A stretch of DNA of 64,000 bases from CALMEC01 sp964531025 (lineage in GTDB: Bacteria; Actinomycetota; Thermoleophilia; Miltoncostaeales; Miltoncostaeaceae): NCBI GenBank assembly GCA_964531025.1, contig CAZHDY010000001.1, positions 682,001-746,000 on the forward strand, read 5' to 3'. Numbering within the stretch: position 1 is the first letter of the stretch; every line of letters begins with the position of its first letter. Of this stretch, positions 1 through 8,695 are shown piece after piece. The translations under genes were made by a program, and so were the position numbers. Under the pieces are notes generated by a model, which made no database searches, was not told the origin of the DNA, and saw only the letters and a list, made by a program, of their open reading frames with translations.

Positions 1-1063
1 CGCGCACGACGAGCGTCCGCGGGACATCCATCCACATGGTCGCCGGAAGATCGAGGGTCAGCCGATCCCCGAACGCGGGCCGGTTTCGGAGCTCGTCGGC
101 CAGATCACCGAGATCGGTCCGATCGGCATGCGTGCCCGTGGCATCCCGGCGGGCGATATCGAGAAGGATGCTGATCGTGGTCGACATGGACGTACTGGTG
201 TCCTGGATGAGCCGGACATCGGCCTCCATCTGATCATCGAGATCGTCGCGGAGCGCCAGGAGGTCGGCGGCCCCGCGGATGGTGGTCAACGGCGTCCGCA
301 GCTCGTGGGCCAGTTCGGACGTGAGGCGTTGTTCGGCGCGGATAGCGGAGGCCACCTTGTCCAGAAGACCGTCCAGCGTGTTGCCGAGTGCACGGATCTC
401 GTTCGTCGGCGGCCCCAGGGAGAACCGGCGTTCGAGATCGCGTTCGCTCCACTCGTCGGCCGTGCGTGACATCTCCCGGACCGGACTCAACACGCGCTTG
501 CTGATCCATGCGGCGGAACCCGCGGCCATCAGGATGAGCAGGGCGGCGGCGATGACGGACACGATCAGGGCCGCCCGCTCGTCGCGCTCGTAGGGACCGA
601 GCGGTTCGGTGATGATGACGACGCCGCGAGCCCCCGATTCCGTCGTGAACGGCGTCGCCATGATCTCGAAGTGCTCGCCGCCCTCCTCCGTCCGAACGGA
701 GTCGGATCGCGAGAGATCGTCGAAGATCTCCTCCATCGACGGTGGTACGGAGCCGGCCACGCGCGTTCCCGACCCGTCGTAGATCGCGACACCCGGGTCG
801 AGTCGCGTCCGCGGCACCGTGAGTGCTTCACCGGACGACGTGGCGCCGATCGCCGCGATGAGCGCGTCCGCTCGATCATTGAGAACACGCTGCGTCACGG
901 TCTCGGCGGTGCCGGCGAGGGAGATCTGGACCACCACGACGAGGCCCGCGGCGACGATGCTCGCGAGGACGGCCGTGATGGCGACGAGCTGGGCGCGCAG
1001 GCTGAGACGATCACGAAGATCGACGGCCCGCCGACGCAGGGACGAGAGAACGCGCCGAACCAC
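1..1063 (-). CDS. Sensor histidine kinase (3' end outside window)
   Basis: Membrane sensor kinase that should autophosphorylate and pass phosphate to the regulator encoded just upstream. Translation from the GTG at 1063 gives a first membrane segment at about residues 25-47, an extracytoplasmic domain of about 110 residues, a second membrane segment near 163-185, and a HAMP linker containing LGPPTNEIRALGNTLDGLLD. The HisKA dimerisation box follows, with ELAHELRTPLTTIRG and phospho-acceptor His253. About 100 residues after the His box are visible. The N, G1 and G2 boxes of the ATPase domain lie beyond position 1. The start is 3 nt after the regulator stop, so the pair is one transcript. The stimulus cannot be read from the sequence; no signal-specific domain is recognisable in the sensor region. 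Confidence 0.9.
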   Translation of the reverse strand, partial: MVRRVLSSLRRRAVDLRDRLSLRAQLVAITAVLASIVAAGLVVVVQISLAGTAETVTQRVLNDRADALIAAIGATSSGEALTVPRTRLDPGVAIYDGSGTRVAGSVPPSMEEIFDDLSRSDSVRTEEGGEHFEIMATPFTTESGARGVVIITEPLGPYERDERAALIVSVIAAALLILMAAGSAAWISKRVLSPVREMSRTADEWSERDLERRFSLGPPTNEIRALGNTLDGLLDKVASAIRAEQRLTSELAHELRTPLTTIRGAADLLALRDDLDDQMEADVRLIQDTSTSMSTTISILLDIARRDATGTHADRTDLGDLADELRNRPAFGDRLTLDLPATMWMDVPRTLVVR

Positions 1064-1066
1064 CGA

Positions 1067-1750
1067 CTATTCCGAGCCCTCGCGTCGCGTCACCGTGAAG
1101 CCCACCCCGCGGACCGTCTCGATCCCGGTCGGCGAGTCGATCGACTCCAGCTTGGCCCGAAGCCGTCGGATGAACGAGTCGACGGTGTTGGCGCTGACCA
1201 CGGCACCGTCGGGCCACGCCGCCGCGATCACGCTTCGGCGGCGCACGACCTCGTCCGGCCGGGCGGTGATGGCCGCGAGCATCCGGAACTCCGTCGGGCT
1301 GAGGCGTACCTCCCCGGTCGCCGTCCGTGCGGCGTGCGACGTCGGATCGAGTGTGAGCCCCGCCACGGTGATCTCAGTGGACGGACCGCGGCGCGCCAGG
1401 ACCTCCACGCGCGCCAGCAGAACCTTGAGATCGAAGGGTTTGGTCACGTAGTCGTCGGCACCCGCCGCAAAACCCGCAAGGTGATCGTGCGTGGCATCGA
1501 ATGCCGTGAGGAAGAGGACCGGAGCGCGCTGTCCCGCCGACTTGAGCGCCTGGACGACATCGCGTCCGTCCGCATCGGGGAGACCGATGTCCATCACGAT
1601 CACGCCGATGTTGCTGTCGGGGCTGAACTGCTTCAGGGCCTCGCGCCCGTCGTGTGCCACCACGACATCGTAGCCGGCCTGTCTCAGGCCACGGACGAGG
1701 ATCTCGCGAATCGCCTCCTGATCCTCACAGATACCGATCGTCAGCTCCAA
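1067..1750 (-). CDS. OmpR/PhoB-family response regulator
   Basis: DNA-binding response regulator of 227 residues. The N-terminal receiver domain (about 1-115) has the acidic pocket ED at 9-10, the phospho-acceptor Asp54 in VIVMDIGLPDADG, and the conserved Lys104 in YVTKPF. The C-terminal half is a winged-helix trans_reg_C domain containing LSPTEFRMLAAI and a recognition-helix region with RRLRAKLE. The start is TTG, preceded by AAGGGGC at a suitable distance. It is the first gene of a two-gene operon with the histidine kinase. The divergent neighbour is dedA (2006), so a promoter should lie in 1751-2005. Targets are unknown; control of the neighbouring envelope cluster is only a guess from position. 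Confidence 0.95.
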   Translation of the reverse strand: MELTIGICEDQEAIREILVRGLRQAGYDVVVAHDGREALKQFSPDSNIGVIVMDIGLPDADGRDVVQALKSAGQRAPVLFLTAFDATHDHLAGFAAGADDYVTKPFDLKVLLARVEVLARRGPSTEITVAGLTLDPTSHAARTATGEVRLSPTEFRMLAAITARPDEVVRRRSVIAAAWPDGAVVSANTVDSFIRRLRAKLESIDSPTGIETVRGVGFTVTRREGSE

Positions 1751-1993
1751 GCCTGCCCCTTCGTTCGACGCTCATGGCGAGCCGACACGGAGGATCGCCA
1801 CGAGAACCTGCCGACAACCTTGACACCATCGACGCCGGCTCGCATGCGGACGTGCCATGCCCCCAACCGGCGTACGACGAAGTCCCACGGACGCGGACCC
1901 ATCGGCACCGACGCCCGCCGCCGGCTCTGTGCCCGCCCCGCGCCTGTCGGAGCAGGGTGGGCGACGGTCAGGTTCTTTACATGTCGGCGTTCC

Positions 1994-2005
1994 TACGTTC
2001 CCTCC
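1994..2005 (+). promoter_or_regulatory. Candidate leaderless promoter of dedA
   Basis: TACGTT (1994-1999) fits the actinobacterial -10 pattern TANNNT and ends 6 nt before the ATG at 2006. That geometry places the transcription start at or next to the start codon. There is no Shine-Dalgarno sequence in front of this ATG, in agreement with leaderless initiation. Inference from pattern only. Confidence 0.45.
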
Positions 2006-2668
2006 ATGACATCCACACTGACCTCGTGGCTGTCGGATCTCGGTCCGTCAGCCGTTCTCATGCTCGCGCTCATCGTCTTCGTCGAGACGGGGCTCCTGGT
2101 CGGGTTCTTCCTGCCGGGTGACTCACTCCTCTTCGCCGCCGGCCTTCTGGTCGCGTCGGGTGCGATCTCCTCACCGCTCGTCGTCGTCATCCTGGCGACC
2201 TGGGTCGCGGCGGTGCTGGGCGATCAGGTGGCGTACTCCATCGGGCGACGCCTCGGCCGACGCCTCTTCGTGCCCGATGGACCGCGCTGGATCTCGGCGC
2301 GGCACGTGGAGGGAGCCCGGGTGTTCTTCGAACGGCACGGACACAGCGCGGTCGTCCTCGCGCGATTCGTCCCCCTGGCACGTACGTTCACCCCCGTCGT
2401 CGCCGGCTCGGTCGACATGCCCCGACGACGGTTCACGGCGTACAACGTCGTCGGGGGGCTCCTGTGGACCGCCGGCATGTCCGTGGCCGGGTACTTCCTC
2501 GGTGGCGTTCCCTTCATCGCCCGCCATATCGATCTCGTCACCCTCGGCATCATCGCCGTATCGCTGATGCCCGCCGCGGTGAGCGTCATCCGTCGTCGGC
2601 GTCACCGGGCTGACGCGGCTCCGCACGACACCATCTCGGTGACCGGTCCGGAAGGAACGCGCGGATGA
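2006..2668 (+). CDS. DedA-family membrane protein
   Basis: Integral membrane protein of 220 residues of the DedA/SNARE-associated (VTT domain) family. Members of this family are linked to membrane homeostasis and, in recent work on the family, to undecaprenyl-phosphate recycling. Hallmarks are GFFLPGDSLLF (about 33-43) and ARFVPLARTFTPVVAGS (about 119-135), the latter with the conserved arginines, followed by further membrane helices. The cytoplasmic tail is Arg/His rich. The real start is the ATG at 2006, since the reading frame is open much further upstream without coding character. The stop overlaps the next ATG (uppP) by 4 nt, a strong sign of translational coupling. Pairing with an undecaprenyl-diphosphatase fits a role in the same lipid carrier cycle. 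Confidence 0.93.
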   Translation: MTSTLTSWLSDLGPSAVLMLALIVFVETGLLVGFFLPGDSLLFAAGLLVASGAISSPLVVVILATWVAAVLGDQVAYSIGRRLGRRLFVPDGPRWISARHVEGARVFFERHGHSAVVLARFVPLARTFTPVVAGSVDMPRRRFTAYNVVGGLLWTAGMSVAGYFLGGVPFIARHIDLVTLGIIAVSLMPAAVSVIRRRRHRADAAPHDTISVTGPEGTRG

Positions 2669-3513
2669 GCGACATCAGCCTCATCGGAGCCGGGCTCCTC
2701 GGTGTCGTCGAGGGAGCGACCGAGTTCCTCCCCATCTCGTCGACCGGACATCTGAAGATCACCGAGTCCCTCCTCGGGTATCAGACGGACGACGCCTCCG
2801 TCGTCGCCTTCACGGCCGTCATACAGGTGGGGGCGATCGCTGCGGTGATCGTCTACTTCCTCCAGGACATCCTCAGGATCACTCGGGCCTGGCTCCGCGG
2901 TCTGGTCCATTCCGAAGCGCGGGCCGGACGGGACTACCGATTCGCCTGGTGGGTGGTTCTCGCGACCATCCCGCTCGTCGTCGTCGGAGTCGCGGCGAAA
3001 CCGCTGATCGAGGGCCCGCTCGCGGCGCTGTGGGTCGTGCCGCCGTCCCTTCTCATCGGGAGCGCCTACATGTGGTTCGCGGAGCGACGGCTGGCACTTC
3101 GGTCAGCGCCGCTCCGGGGCGAGGAGGAGTCGACCCTGTCGGATGCGATGGTCGTCGGGAGCAGCCAGATACTCGCCCTCCTCCTGCCGGGGTTCTCCCG
3201 GTCGGGTGCCAGCATCTCCACCGGCCTCCTCCGTGGCCTGGATCGGGTCGCGGCCACACGTCTGTCGTTCTTCCTGTCGATACCGGCCCTGGTCGGTGCC
3301 GGGATCTACGAGCTCAAGGACGCCGTCGGTGGCGGAGTGGGCGCGGGTCCGCTCATCGTCGGGACCGTGACGTCGTTCGTGGTGGCGTACGCCGTCGTGG
3401 CGTGGCTCCTGTGGTTCGTCGCGCACTACACCTTCCGCGGCTTCATCTGGTACCGCCTGGCACTTGCTGTCATTGTGACCTTCGCGTTGGTCACCGGAAC
3501 CGTCTCCGCCTGA
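2665..3513 (+). CDS. uppP: Undecaprenyl-diphosphatase (BacA/UppP)
   Basis: Membrane enzyme of 282 residues that dephosphorylates undecaprenyl diphosphate to regenerate the lipid carrier used for peptidoglycan and other surface glycans; family members confer bacitracin tolerance. The sequence has both family signatures: EGATEFLPISSTGHL at residues 16-30 and PGFSRSGAS at 175-183, which supply the catalytic Glu, Ser and Arg. Length is normal (about 270-290) and there are seven or eight hydrophobic segments. The ATG lies inside the dedA stop (ATGA), so both proteins are likely made together. Downstream genes encode a flippase-like protein and glycan enzymes, consistent with a lipid-linked glycan pathway. 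Confidence 0.97.
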   Translation: MSDISLIGAGLLGVVEGATEFLPISSTGHLKITESLLGYQTDDASVVAFTAVIQVGAIAAVIVYFLQDILRITRAWLRGLVHSEARAGRDYRFAWWVVLATIPLVVVGVAAKPLIEGPLAALWVVPPSLLIGSAYMWFAERRLALRSAPLRGEEESTLSDAMVVGSSQILALLLPGFSRSGASISTGLLRGLDRVAATRLSFFLSIPALVGAGIYELKDAVGGGVGAGPLIVGTVTSFVVAYAVVAWLLWFVAHYTFRGFIWYRLALAVIVTFALVTGTVSA

Positions 3514-3581
3514 ACGCCGGCCGCGAGCCGCAGCCCATCATGGTCAGGACCGTTGCAGGATCACGGCGTCAGGGTCGGTGC

Positions 3582-4712
3582 ATGTTCGACGGTGTGGCGG
3601 ATCCCACGACGGAGTCAGCGGGCAGAGGGCGCGAGGGTGGTGGCCGCCACGTCACGACGACCCGACCTGCACGGCGTGCCATGCGCCTCGGACGCCACCT
3701 GATCGCGACAACGGCTTCGATCACGATCGTCGCCACGCTGTTCCCGGGCCTGATCGGCGCGAGTTGGGGTGAGGTCGGCTCGGCCGCCACGGCGATCTCG
3801 CTCCCCTTCTTGGCGTTGCTCGGCATCACATGGGCGGCCGGGCTCGCCGCCCATACGATCACGCTCTCGTCCGCCCTGCCCGGTCTGAGTCACCGGCGCG
3901 CACTGCTCCTCAGCCTCACCGGCAGCGCGGTGGCGAACGTGCTCCCGCTCGGTGGAGCCGCGGGAATCGCCCTCAACGAGCGCATGACCCGACGATGGGG
4001 ATTCTCCGGGACGGCCTTTGCCGCCTACACGGTCCTCACGAACGTCTGGGACCTCTTCGCCAAGACGTTCCTTCCGCTCCTGGTGATCCCGTTGGTCCTG
4101 GGCGGCGTCATACGGGGACAACGGGTCTCCGATCTGGTCACCGTCTCCGTGGTCACGCTCGCGGTGGTCGGTGGCGTCACCGGCCTGCTCCTGTTCAGCC
4201 CGGTCCTGCCCCGTCTCGTCCGCCGCTTGGAGCGTCGCACCCGTACATGCTCCGGCCGGCGGCGCCATCGTCTGCACGCGATCCTGAGTGCCTTCGAGGG
4301 CGTTCGGCGGCGAAGCGCACGTGTCGCCGTCGTCCGATGGCGACGGCTGAGCGCCGGGATGGCCCTCTACACGGCACTCCTGTTCGTGCTGCTCCTGCTG
4401 TGCCTCACCGCAAGCGGAGCCGGCGTGCCGATCGGCTATGCGTTCCTTGCCTTCTGCGGTGAGCGCCTGTTGACGCTGATCGGGCTCACACCCGGAGCCA
4501 TCGGATTCGTCGAGGTGGGCTTGGCCGGAATGCTCATGCTCGCGCCCGATGTGCACGGCCCCGGCGTGGCCGCCGGCGTGCTGCTCTATCGACTCCTGAC
4601 ATTCGGCATCGAGATCCCGGTCGGCGGCGCTCTCCTCGCAGTGTGGCTCTGGCGCACCGGCCCCGATCGTCGCGCGGCACGTGGCGGATCGGCCGTCGGC
4701 GTTCCGGCATGA
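3582..4712 (+). CDS. Flippase-like (YbhN/LPG-synthase TM domain) membrane protein
   Basis: Polytopic membrane protein of about 376 residues of the UPF0104/lysylphosphatidylglycerol synthase transmembrane family, often annotated as flippase-like. Several long hydrophobic helices are visible, with family-typical motifs including ANVLPLGGAAG, where the family has N-P-GG, and GAIGFVEVGLAGML near the C-terminus. There is no cytosolic aminoacyl-transferase domain, so it is the membrane module only. The start is uncertain: ATG 3582 is preceded by AGGGTCGG, while ATG 3540 would add 14 residues without a ribosome site. The stop overlaps the following glycosyltransferase start (ATGA). Substrate unknown; transport of a glycolipid intermediate is inferred from neighbours. 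Confidence 0.82.
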   Translation: MFDGVADPTTESAGRGREGGGRHVTTTRPARRAMRLGRHLIATTASITIVATLFPGLIGASWGEVGSAATAISLPFLALLGITWAAGLAAHTITLSSALPGLSHRRALLLSLTGSAVANVLPLGGAAGIALNERMTRRWGFSGTAFAAYTVLTNVWDLFAKTFLPLLVIPLVLGGVIRGQRVSDLVTVSVVTLAVVGGVTGLLLFSPVLPRLVRRLERRTRTCSGRRRHRLHAILSAFEGVRRRSARVAVVRWRRLSAGMALYTALLFVLLLLCLTASGAGVPIGYAFLAFCGERLLTLIGLTPGAIGFVEVGLAGMLMLAPDVHGPGVAAGVLLYRLLTFGIEIPVGGALLAVWLWRTGPDRRAARGGSAVGVPA

Positions 4713-5800
4713 TCATCGTCCACGCAACGGATTGCTACCTGCCCCGCATCGGCGGGATCGAGGTCCATGTCCGCGATCTCACCGAGAGGCAGCGCCGCTC
4801 GGGACATCGCGTGCTGGTGGCCACGCGGACGGCGGCGACGGCGACCAACGGCGACGGAACGCTCCGCGATCGTGACCTCGAAGGCGACTGGCTGGAGCGG
4901 CTGGACCCCGACGTGGTGCACGTCCACATGTCGGTCATCTCGCCGTTCGCATTCGCCACCGCACGGCGAGCGGCACGGGCCGGGATCCCCACCGTGATCA
5001 CGGTCCATTCGCTCTGGGCAGGTCTCCCCTCCGCCGGCCTGAAGCTTCGGGGACTCATCGGCCTCGGTGGCGGGCCGATCGTGTGGACGGCCGTCAGCGC
5101 TCAGGCAGCGGTTCATGTCGCGCGGGTCGTCGGCCGAGACGTCGCCGTCATCCCCAACGCCGTGGACGTGGAGTTCTGGCGTCCGCGCACGCACAGCAGC
5201 ACGGCACCGTCACCGACAGTCCTCAGCGTGATGCGTCTGACGAGCGTCAAGCGGGCACTCCCGTTGATCAGGATGCTTCACCGCCTGGGCGAGCGCGCCG
5301 GAACCCGCGGTGTGATCGTCGGCGACGGTCCTCGGCGCGCAGCCGTCGAGCGCTACATCCGCCGGCACGGGCTCGAGGACCGCGTGCGACTCACCGGTGT
5401 TCTCGACCGGCGCGGAGTCCGTCACGAGATGGCCCGCGCCGCGGTCTTCCTCGCGCCCGCCCGTCGGGAGTCGTTCGGTATCGCGGCCCTGGAGGCGCGG
5501 ACGGCGGGGCTACCGGTCGTGGCGCACTCGGCGTCCGGTGTCGCGTCGTTCATCCGGCACGGTGTCGAGGGACTCCTCGGCGGGTCGGACGGAGAGATGA
5601 CCGAACATGCCCTGTCCCTGCTGTGCGACCCGCAGCTGCGGGAGAGGATCGGCCGGCACAATCGCACCGTTCCCCCCGACCTGACGTGGTCGTGCGCGCT
5701 CGTGTCGAACCTCGACGCCTACCGGCGGGCGGGTGCGCCCCCGCCCGCAACCGTGGCCGGCCCCCACGGCGGCCGCCCTCGTCCACTGGTGGTGACGTGA
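4709..5800 (+). CDS. GT4-family glycosyltransferase
   Basis: Retaining glycosyltransferase of 363 residues with GT-B fold. The N-terminal acceptor domain begins with a Rossmann strand and the loop PRIGGIEVHV. The C-terminal donor domain carries IPNAVDVEFW (about 148-157) and the nucleotide-sugar EX7E motif, E254 to E262, in RRESFGIAALEA. Such enzymes transfer a sugar from a nucleotide donor in the cytoplasm, commonly onto lipid carriers. The ATG overlaps the stop of the flippase-like gene and the stop overlaps the GTG of the deacetylase, so all three are translationally coupled. The GT4 plus PIG-L pairing resembles MshA/MshB or BshA/BshB, but the N-terminal loop does not look like MshA, so a glycolipid role is preferred. 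Confidence 0.88.
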   Translation: MIIVHATDCYLPRIGGIEVHVRDLTERQRRSGHRVLVATRTAATATNGDGTLRDRDLEGDWLERLDPDVVHVHMSVISPFAFATARRAARAGIPTVITVHSLWAGLPSAGLKLRGLIGLGGGPIVWTAVSAQAAVHVARVVGRDVAVIPNAVDVEFWRPRTHSSTAPSPTVLSVMRLTSVKRALPLIRMLHRLGERAGTRGVIVGDGPRRAAVERYIRRHGLEDRVRLTGVLDRRGVRHEMARAAVFLAPARRESFGIAALEARTAGLPVVAHSASGVASFIRHGVEGLLGGSDGEMTEHALSLLCDPQLRERIGRHNRTVPPDLTWSCALVSNLDAYRRAGAPPPATVAGPHGGRPRPLVVT

Positions 5801-6678
5801 GCGGCGACACGGAGCACTACACGGTGGTGTCGTTCCACGCGCACCCCGACGACGAGGCGCTCCTCACCGCCGGAACGCTCGCCCGTGCGGTGGCCGAGGG
5901 CCACCGGGTGGTGATCGTGGTCGCGACCGACGGCGAGGCGGGACTGGCCGGCGGCGGTCTCGAGGGCGACGAGCTGCGGCGTGTCCGCCGCGAAGAGATG
6001 GCCCGTTCGGCCGAGGCCATCGGCGCGGCCCGGGTCCATTTCCTGGGATACGCGGACGGCGGGTTCGATCCACGGGGGTCCGGTGACCGGCCCACGGCAC
6101 CCGACGCGTTCGCCGCCCAGCCGTCCGAAGAGGTCTCTCGACGACTGGTCGACATCCTCGTCGACGAGGACGCCGACGTCCTGACAATCTACGACGAGGT
6201 CGGGGGATACGGGCATCCGGATCACATCCAGATCAACCGTGTCGGGCTCCGAGCCGCGTACGAGGCCGACACCCCGCTCGTCCTGGAGGCGACCGTGGAG
6301 CGCGAGACCCTCCACCGCGCACTCCGATGGCTCCGCCGGCTCCGGTGGTTCGTACCGACCCCCGAGCTCCCCGACCTCGGCGCCTCCTTCACGCCACGCG
6401 CCCGGTTGACCCACCGGGTCGACGTCCGCGAGTACCTTCCCGCCAAGATCCGTGCGCTGGAGGCCCACCGATCTCAGAGCGGCGGTGGCGAAACCGTCCG
6501 GACGATCGCTCTCCTCCTGCGGCTGCCCCGGCCGTTGCGCGCCTGGGCACTGGGAACGGAATGGTTCCGCGAGGTGGGGTGCACCCCGAGCGTCGTCCTG
6601 TTCGACGACATCTTCCGTTCGCTCCGCCGCGAACGGCAGGGCCATGACGGTCGGCCCGGTCCACCGCCCCGGACCTGA
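5797..6678 (+). CDS. PIG-L family N-acetylglucosaminyl deacetylase-like protein
   Basis: Zinc-dependent LmbE/PIG-L type amidohydrolase of 293 residues. The metal-binding HPDDE motif is at residues 16-20 and the second histidine cluster GHPDH at 139-143, as in MshB and related deacetylases. A distinct C-terminal region (about 190-290) is rich in Arg. The family removes acetyl groups from N-acetylglucosamine-containing glycosides or lipids. It starts with GTG overlapping the glycosyltransferase stop by 4 nt, so the natural substrate is probably the product of that enzyme. This is the last gene of the dedA-to-PIG-L run; the next gene has its own candidate promoter. Mycothiol biosynthesis is an alternative, but no mshC or mshD is in view. 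Confidence 0.87.
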   Translation: MSGDTEHYTVVSFHAHPDDEALLTAGTLARAVAEGHRVVIVVATDGEAGLAGGGLEGDELRRVRREEMARSAEAIGAARVHFLGYADGGFDPRGSGDRPTAPDAFAAQPSEEVSRRLVDILVDEDADVLTIYDEVGGYGHPDHIQINRVGLRAAYEADTPLVLEATVERETLHRALRWLRRLRWFVPTPELPDLGASFTPRARLTHRVDVREYLPAKIRALEAHRSQSGGGETVRTIALLLRLPRPLRAWALGTEWFREVGCTPSVVLFDDIFRSLRRERQGHDGRPGPPPRT

Positions 6679-6768
6679 CCACGCGTCTCGCATCTCGCGC
6701 GACAATGATCCGCCCCCGGGTGGTTATAGTCATACTGACATGACATCACGTGTCCAGGTCGGTGTCAG

Positions 6769-8052
6769 GTGGCGTCCGCAATCGTCCCGGACATGGCTAC
6801 TCCACCCATTGCGCATCGGCGGTCCCTCGGCCGCGAGATGCTGAACAAGGTCCCCGAGATCACCGTCTGGTTCTGGGTGATCAAGATCCTCTGCACCACC
6901 GTCGGTGAGAGCTTCGCCGATTGGATCAACATGACGCTCGGCGTCGGACTCACCATGACGTCCGTGCTCTTCACCCTGGTGCTCGCGGCGGTGCTGACAT
7001 GGCAGATGAGGCTCTCGCGATACGTGCCGTTCGTCTACTGGCTGGCGGTCGTCGTGGTGAGCATCACGGGAACGCTCTACACCGACATCCTGACCGACAA
7101 CCGCGGCGTACCCCTGAAGGTGAGCACGGCGGTCTTCACCGGCCTCCTGATCATCGTGTTCGCCGTCTGGTACTCGCGGGAGCGCACACTGTCCATCCAC
7201 AGCATCACCTCGACGCCGCGCGAGGCCTTCTACTGGCTGGCCGTCCTCGTGACGTTCGCGTTGGGCACGGCGGTCGGCGACTGGACACTTGAGCTCACGG
7301 GATGGGGTCCCGGAAAGTCCGTGCTCCTGCCTGCGGCGCTCATCGCGGCGGTGGCCGTCGGCTGGCGCATCGGTGGTCAGCCCGTGCTGGCGTTCTGGCT
7401 GGCGTACATCCTCACCCGCCCGCTGGGAGCCAACATCGGCGACTGGCTGGCCCTGCCGCGCGCCGACCAGGGGCTGGGTCTGGGCACCGCACTCACCAGC
7501 GTCATCTTCCTCGTCGCGATCGGTGCCACCGTCGCCTACCTGACCCGCTCACGTGCGGACGTCATCCCCGAGACCGAACCGCCGGGGGCGGGTGTGCACG
7601 GCACGGGACGAGGGCGCGAGCGCATGGCCCTCGGTCTCTATGTCGTCGCCGCGATCGTCGTCGCCGTCCTGCTGCAGCACACCGCGCAGAACCCGCACGC
7701 CTCACCGCTTGCCGAGGAGGGCGGCGGATCGACCGCGACCCACGTCCACATCACACCGGCCCAAGCCGTCGCGCACTTTCCGCCGACGGACGTACAGCGG
7801 TTGAAGACCATCACGGATGACACCCTGACCCGGCTGAACGCCGGCGACCAGACCGGCGCCACCACTCGGGCCGCAGATCTCGAGCGCACCTGGGACGAGG
7901 ATCAGTCACGCCTCCAGGCCATGGACGGGACGGCGTGGACGTTCCTGGACGGCCAGGTCGACGATGTCCTGACGGCAGTACGCGCATCGACACCCGATCG
8001 CGCAGCCGAAGCCGACGCGCTGTCCGCACTGTCGACATCCCTCGGAGGCTGA
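6769..8052 (+). CDS. COG4705-like multi-pass membrane protein
   Basis: Membrane protein of 427 residues. The first 260 residues hold about eight hydrophobic helices with a recurring motif: VGESFADW, VGDWTLELTGWG and IGDWLALP. This pattern resembles the uncharacterised membrane-anchored COG4705 family. The repeated acidic residues within helices suggest an internal duplication and possibly a cation pathway. After a further helix near 285-305, the last 120 residues are soluble, with no recognisable domain and a Thr/Ala/Asp-rich composition; this tail seems specific to this protein. The GTG at 6769 is used here (AGGTCGG upstream); ATG 6793 is an alternative. TATAGT at 6725-6730 is a plausible -10 box. 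Function unknown. Confidence 0.72.
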   Translation: MASAIVPDMATPPIAHRRSLGREMLNKVPEITVWFWVIKILCTTVGESFADWINMTLGVGLTMTSVLFTLVLAAVLTWQMRLSRYVPFVYWLAVVVVSITGTLYTDILTDNRGVPLKVSTAVFTGLLIIVFAVWYSRERTLSIHSITSTPREAFYWLAVLVTFALGTAVGDWTLELTGWGPGKSVLLPAALIAAVAVGWRIGGQPVLAFWLAYILTRPLGANIGDWLALPRADQGLGLGTALTSVIFLVAIGATVAYLTRSRADVIPETEPPGAGVHGTGRGRERMALGLYVVAAIVVAVLLQHTAQNPHASPLAEEGGGSTATHVHITPAQAVAHFPPTDVQRLKTITDDTLTRLNAGDQTGATTRAADLERTWDEDQSRLQAMDGTAWTFLDGQVDDVLTAVRASTPDRAAEADALSALSTSLGG

Positions 8053-8370
8053 CGTCGTCGCGGTGTCCGACGTCGAGCTCTCCCATGGAGGGTTCGACCG
8101 AGACACCGCGTTCAGCTGCCCTAACCGACATCTCGACGGTCGGTGCCTCGGGATCGCGGGCACCGGGCTCGCCGGTTTGGAGCAATGGTTTACCACCGAT
8201 GGTTTTTCACCCATGGTCGAGTGACACCGACGTGTTTCGTTCGCCCACGTCTGTGCGGAGTGGGCCCCGCGCCGTCACCGGAGACGGAGTTCCTCGCCTG
8301 ATGGACACACCGGGGATCGCGCGCCGAACCGGCTAACGCTCGAATCTCAATCTCTACTTTAGCGTTATAT

Positions 8371-8399
8371 GCGAGGGGCGTGTGGTCGTACCACCTCGC
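8371..8399. repeat. Imperfect hairpin GCGAG...CTCGC
   Basis: Outer arms GCGAG (8371-8375) and CTCGC (8395-8399), inner arms GTGGT (8382-8386) and ACCAC (8390-8394), with a one-sided bulge. There is no U-tract, so it is not a standard terminator. Confidence 0.5.
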
Positions 8400-8407
8400 A
8401 GATCGAT

Positions 8408-8442
8408 GGGTAATAATCCCTGGAAAAACGGGGATCTTACCC
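8408..8442. repeat. Two-part hairpin GGGTAA/ATCCC...GGGAT/TTACCC
   Basis: Outer arms GGGTAA (8408-8413) and TTACCC (8437-8442) enclose inner arms ATCCC (8416-8420) and GGGAT (8431-8435), giving 11 perfect pairs with a 10-nt loop. It lies in the low-GC part of the gene-free region. The role is unknown: it could be RNA structure or a DNA cruciform near the DnaA-box cluster. Confidence 0.6.
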
Positions 8443-8661
8443 TCATTCGCGGCACGTCGACAACCCCGACGAGCGCTCCCTTCGCGAGGCCACGACCGGC
8501 ACCCGCCATATACGACGACTCCGTGGTCATCGCATCCTCAACCCATCCAGGTACGGGTCCGACCACTACGGGTACCCGACTACCCGGATGAGAATAGGGG
8601 CAATCGATCGCCGATGGAAAACGCCCAGCAACGATCTGCTAGACAGCTTTCTATGGATGTT

Positions 8662-8695
8662 TTATCCCCATCAGTTATCCACAGGCAGTGAATAA
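8662..8695. promoter_or_regulatory. Cluster of DnaA-box-like nonamers
   Basis: TTATCCACA at 8675-8683 is a perfect match to the bacterial DnaA box. TTATCCCCA at 8662-8670 differs at one position and starts 13 bp earlier on the same strand. On the opposite strand, 8687-8695 reads TTATTCACT, a degenerate box. Three sites in 34 bp are unlikely by chance in DNA of this GC content. No dnaA, dnaN, parAB or gyrB gene lies in the window, so calling this an origin would be inference. Confidence 0.45.

Noticed and set aside
671..2005. Long open plus-strand frame before dedA (and other long frames antisense to genes, e.g. 9975-11879 and 16709-18421)
   Set aside because: These mirror strongly coding frames on the other strand in GC-rich DNA; their products are repetitive Arg/Gly/Asp-rich sequences with no domain or ribosome site.
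4709..6678. Mycothiol synthesis genes mshA-mshB
   Set aside because: GT4 plus PIG-L order fits, but the MshA-specific N-terminal motif was not seen, no mshC/mshD is present, and neighbours are lipid-carrier genes.
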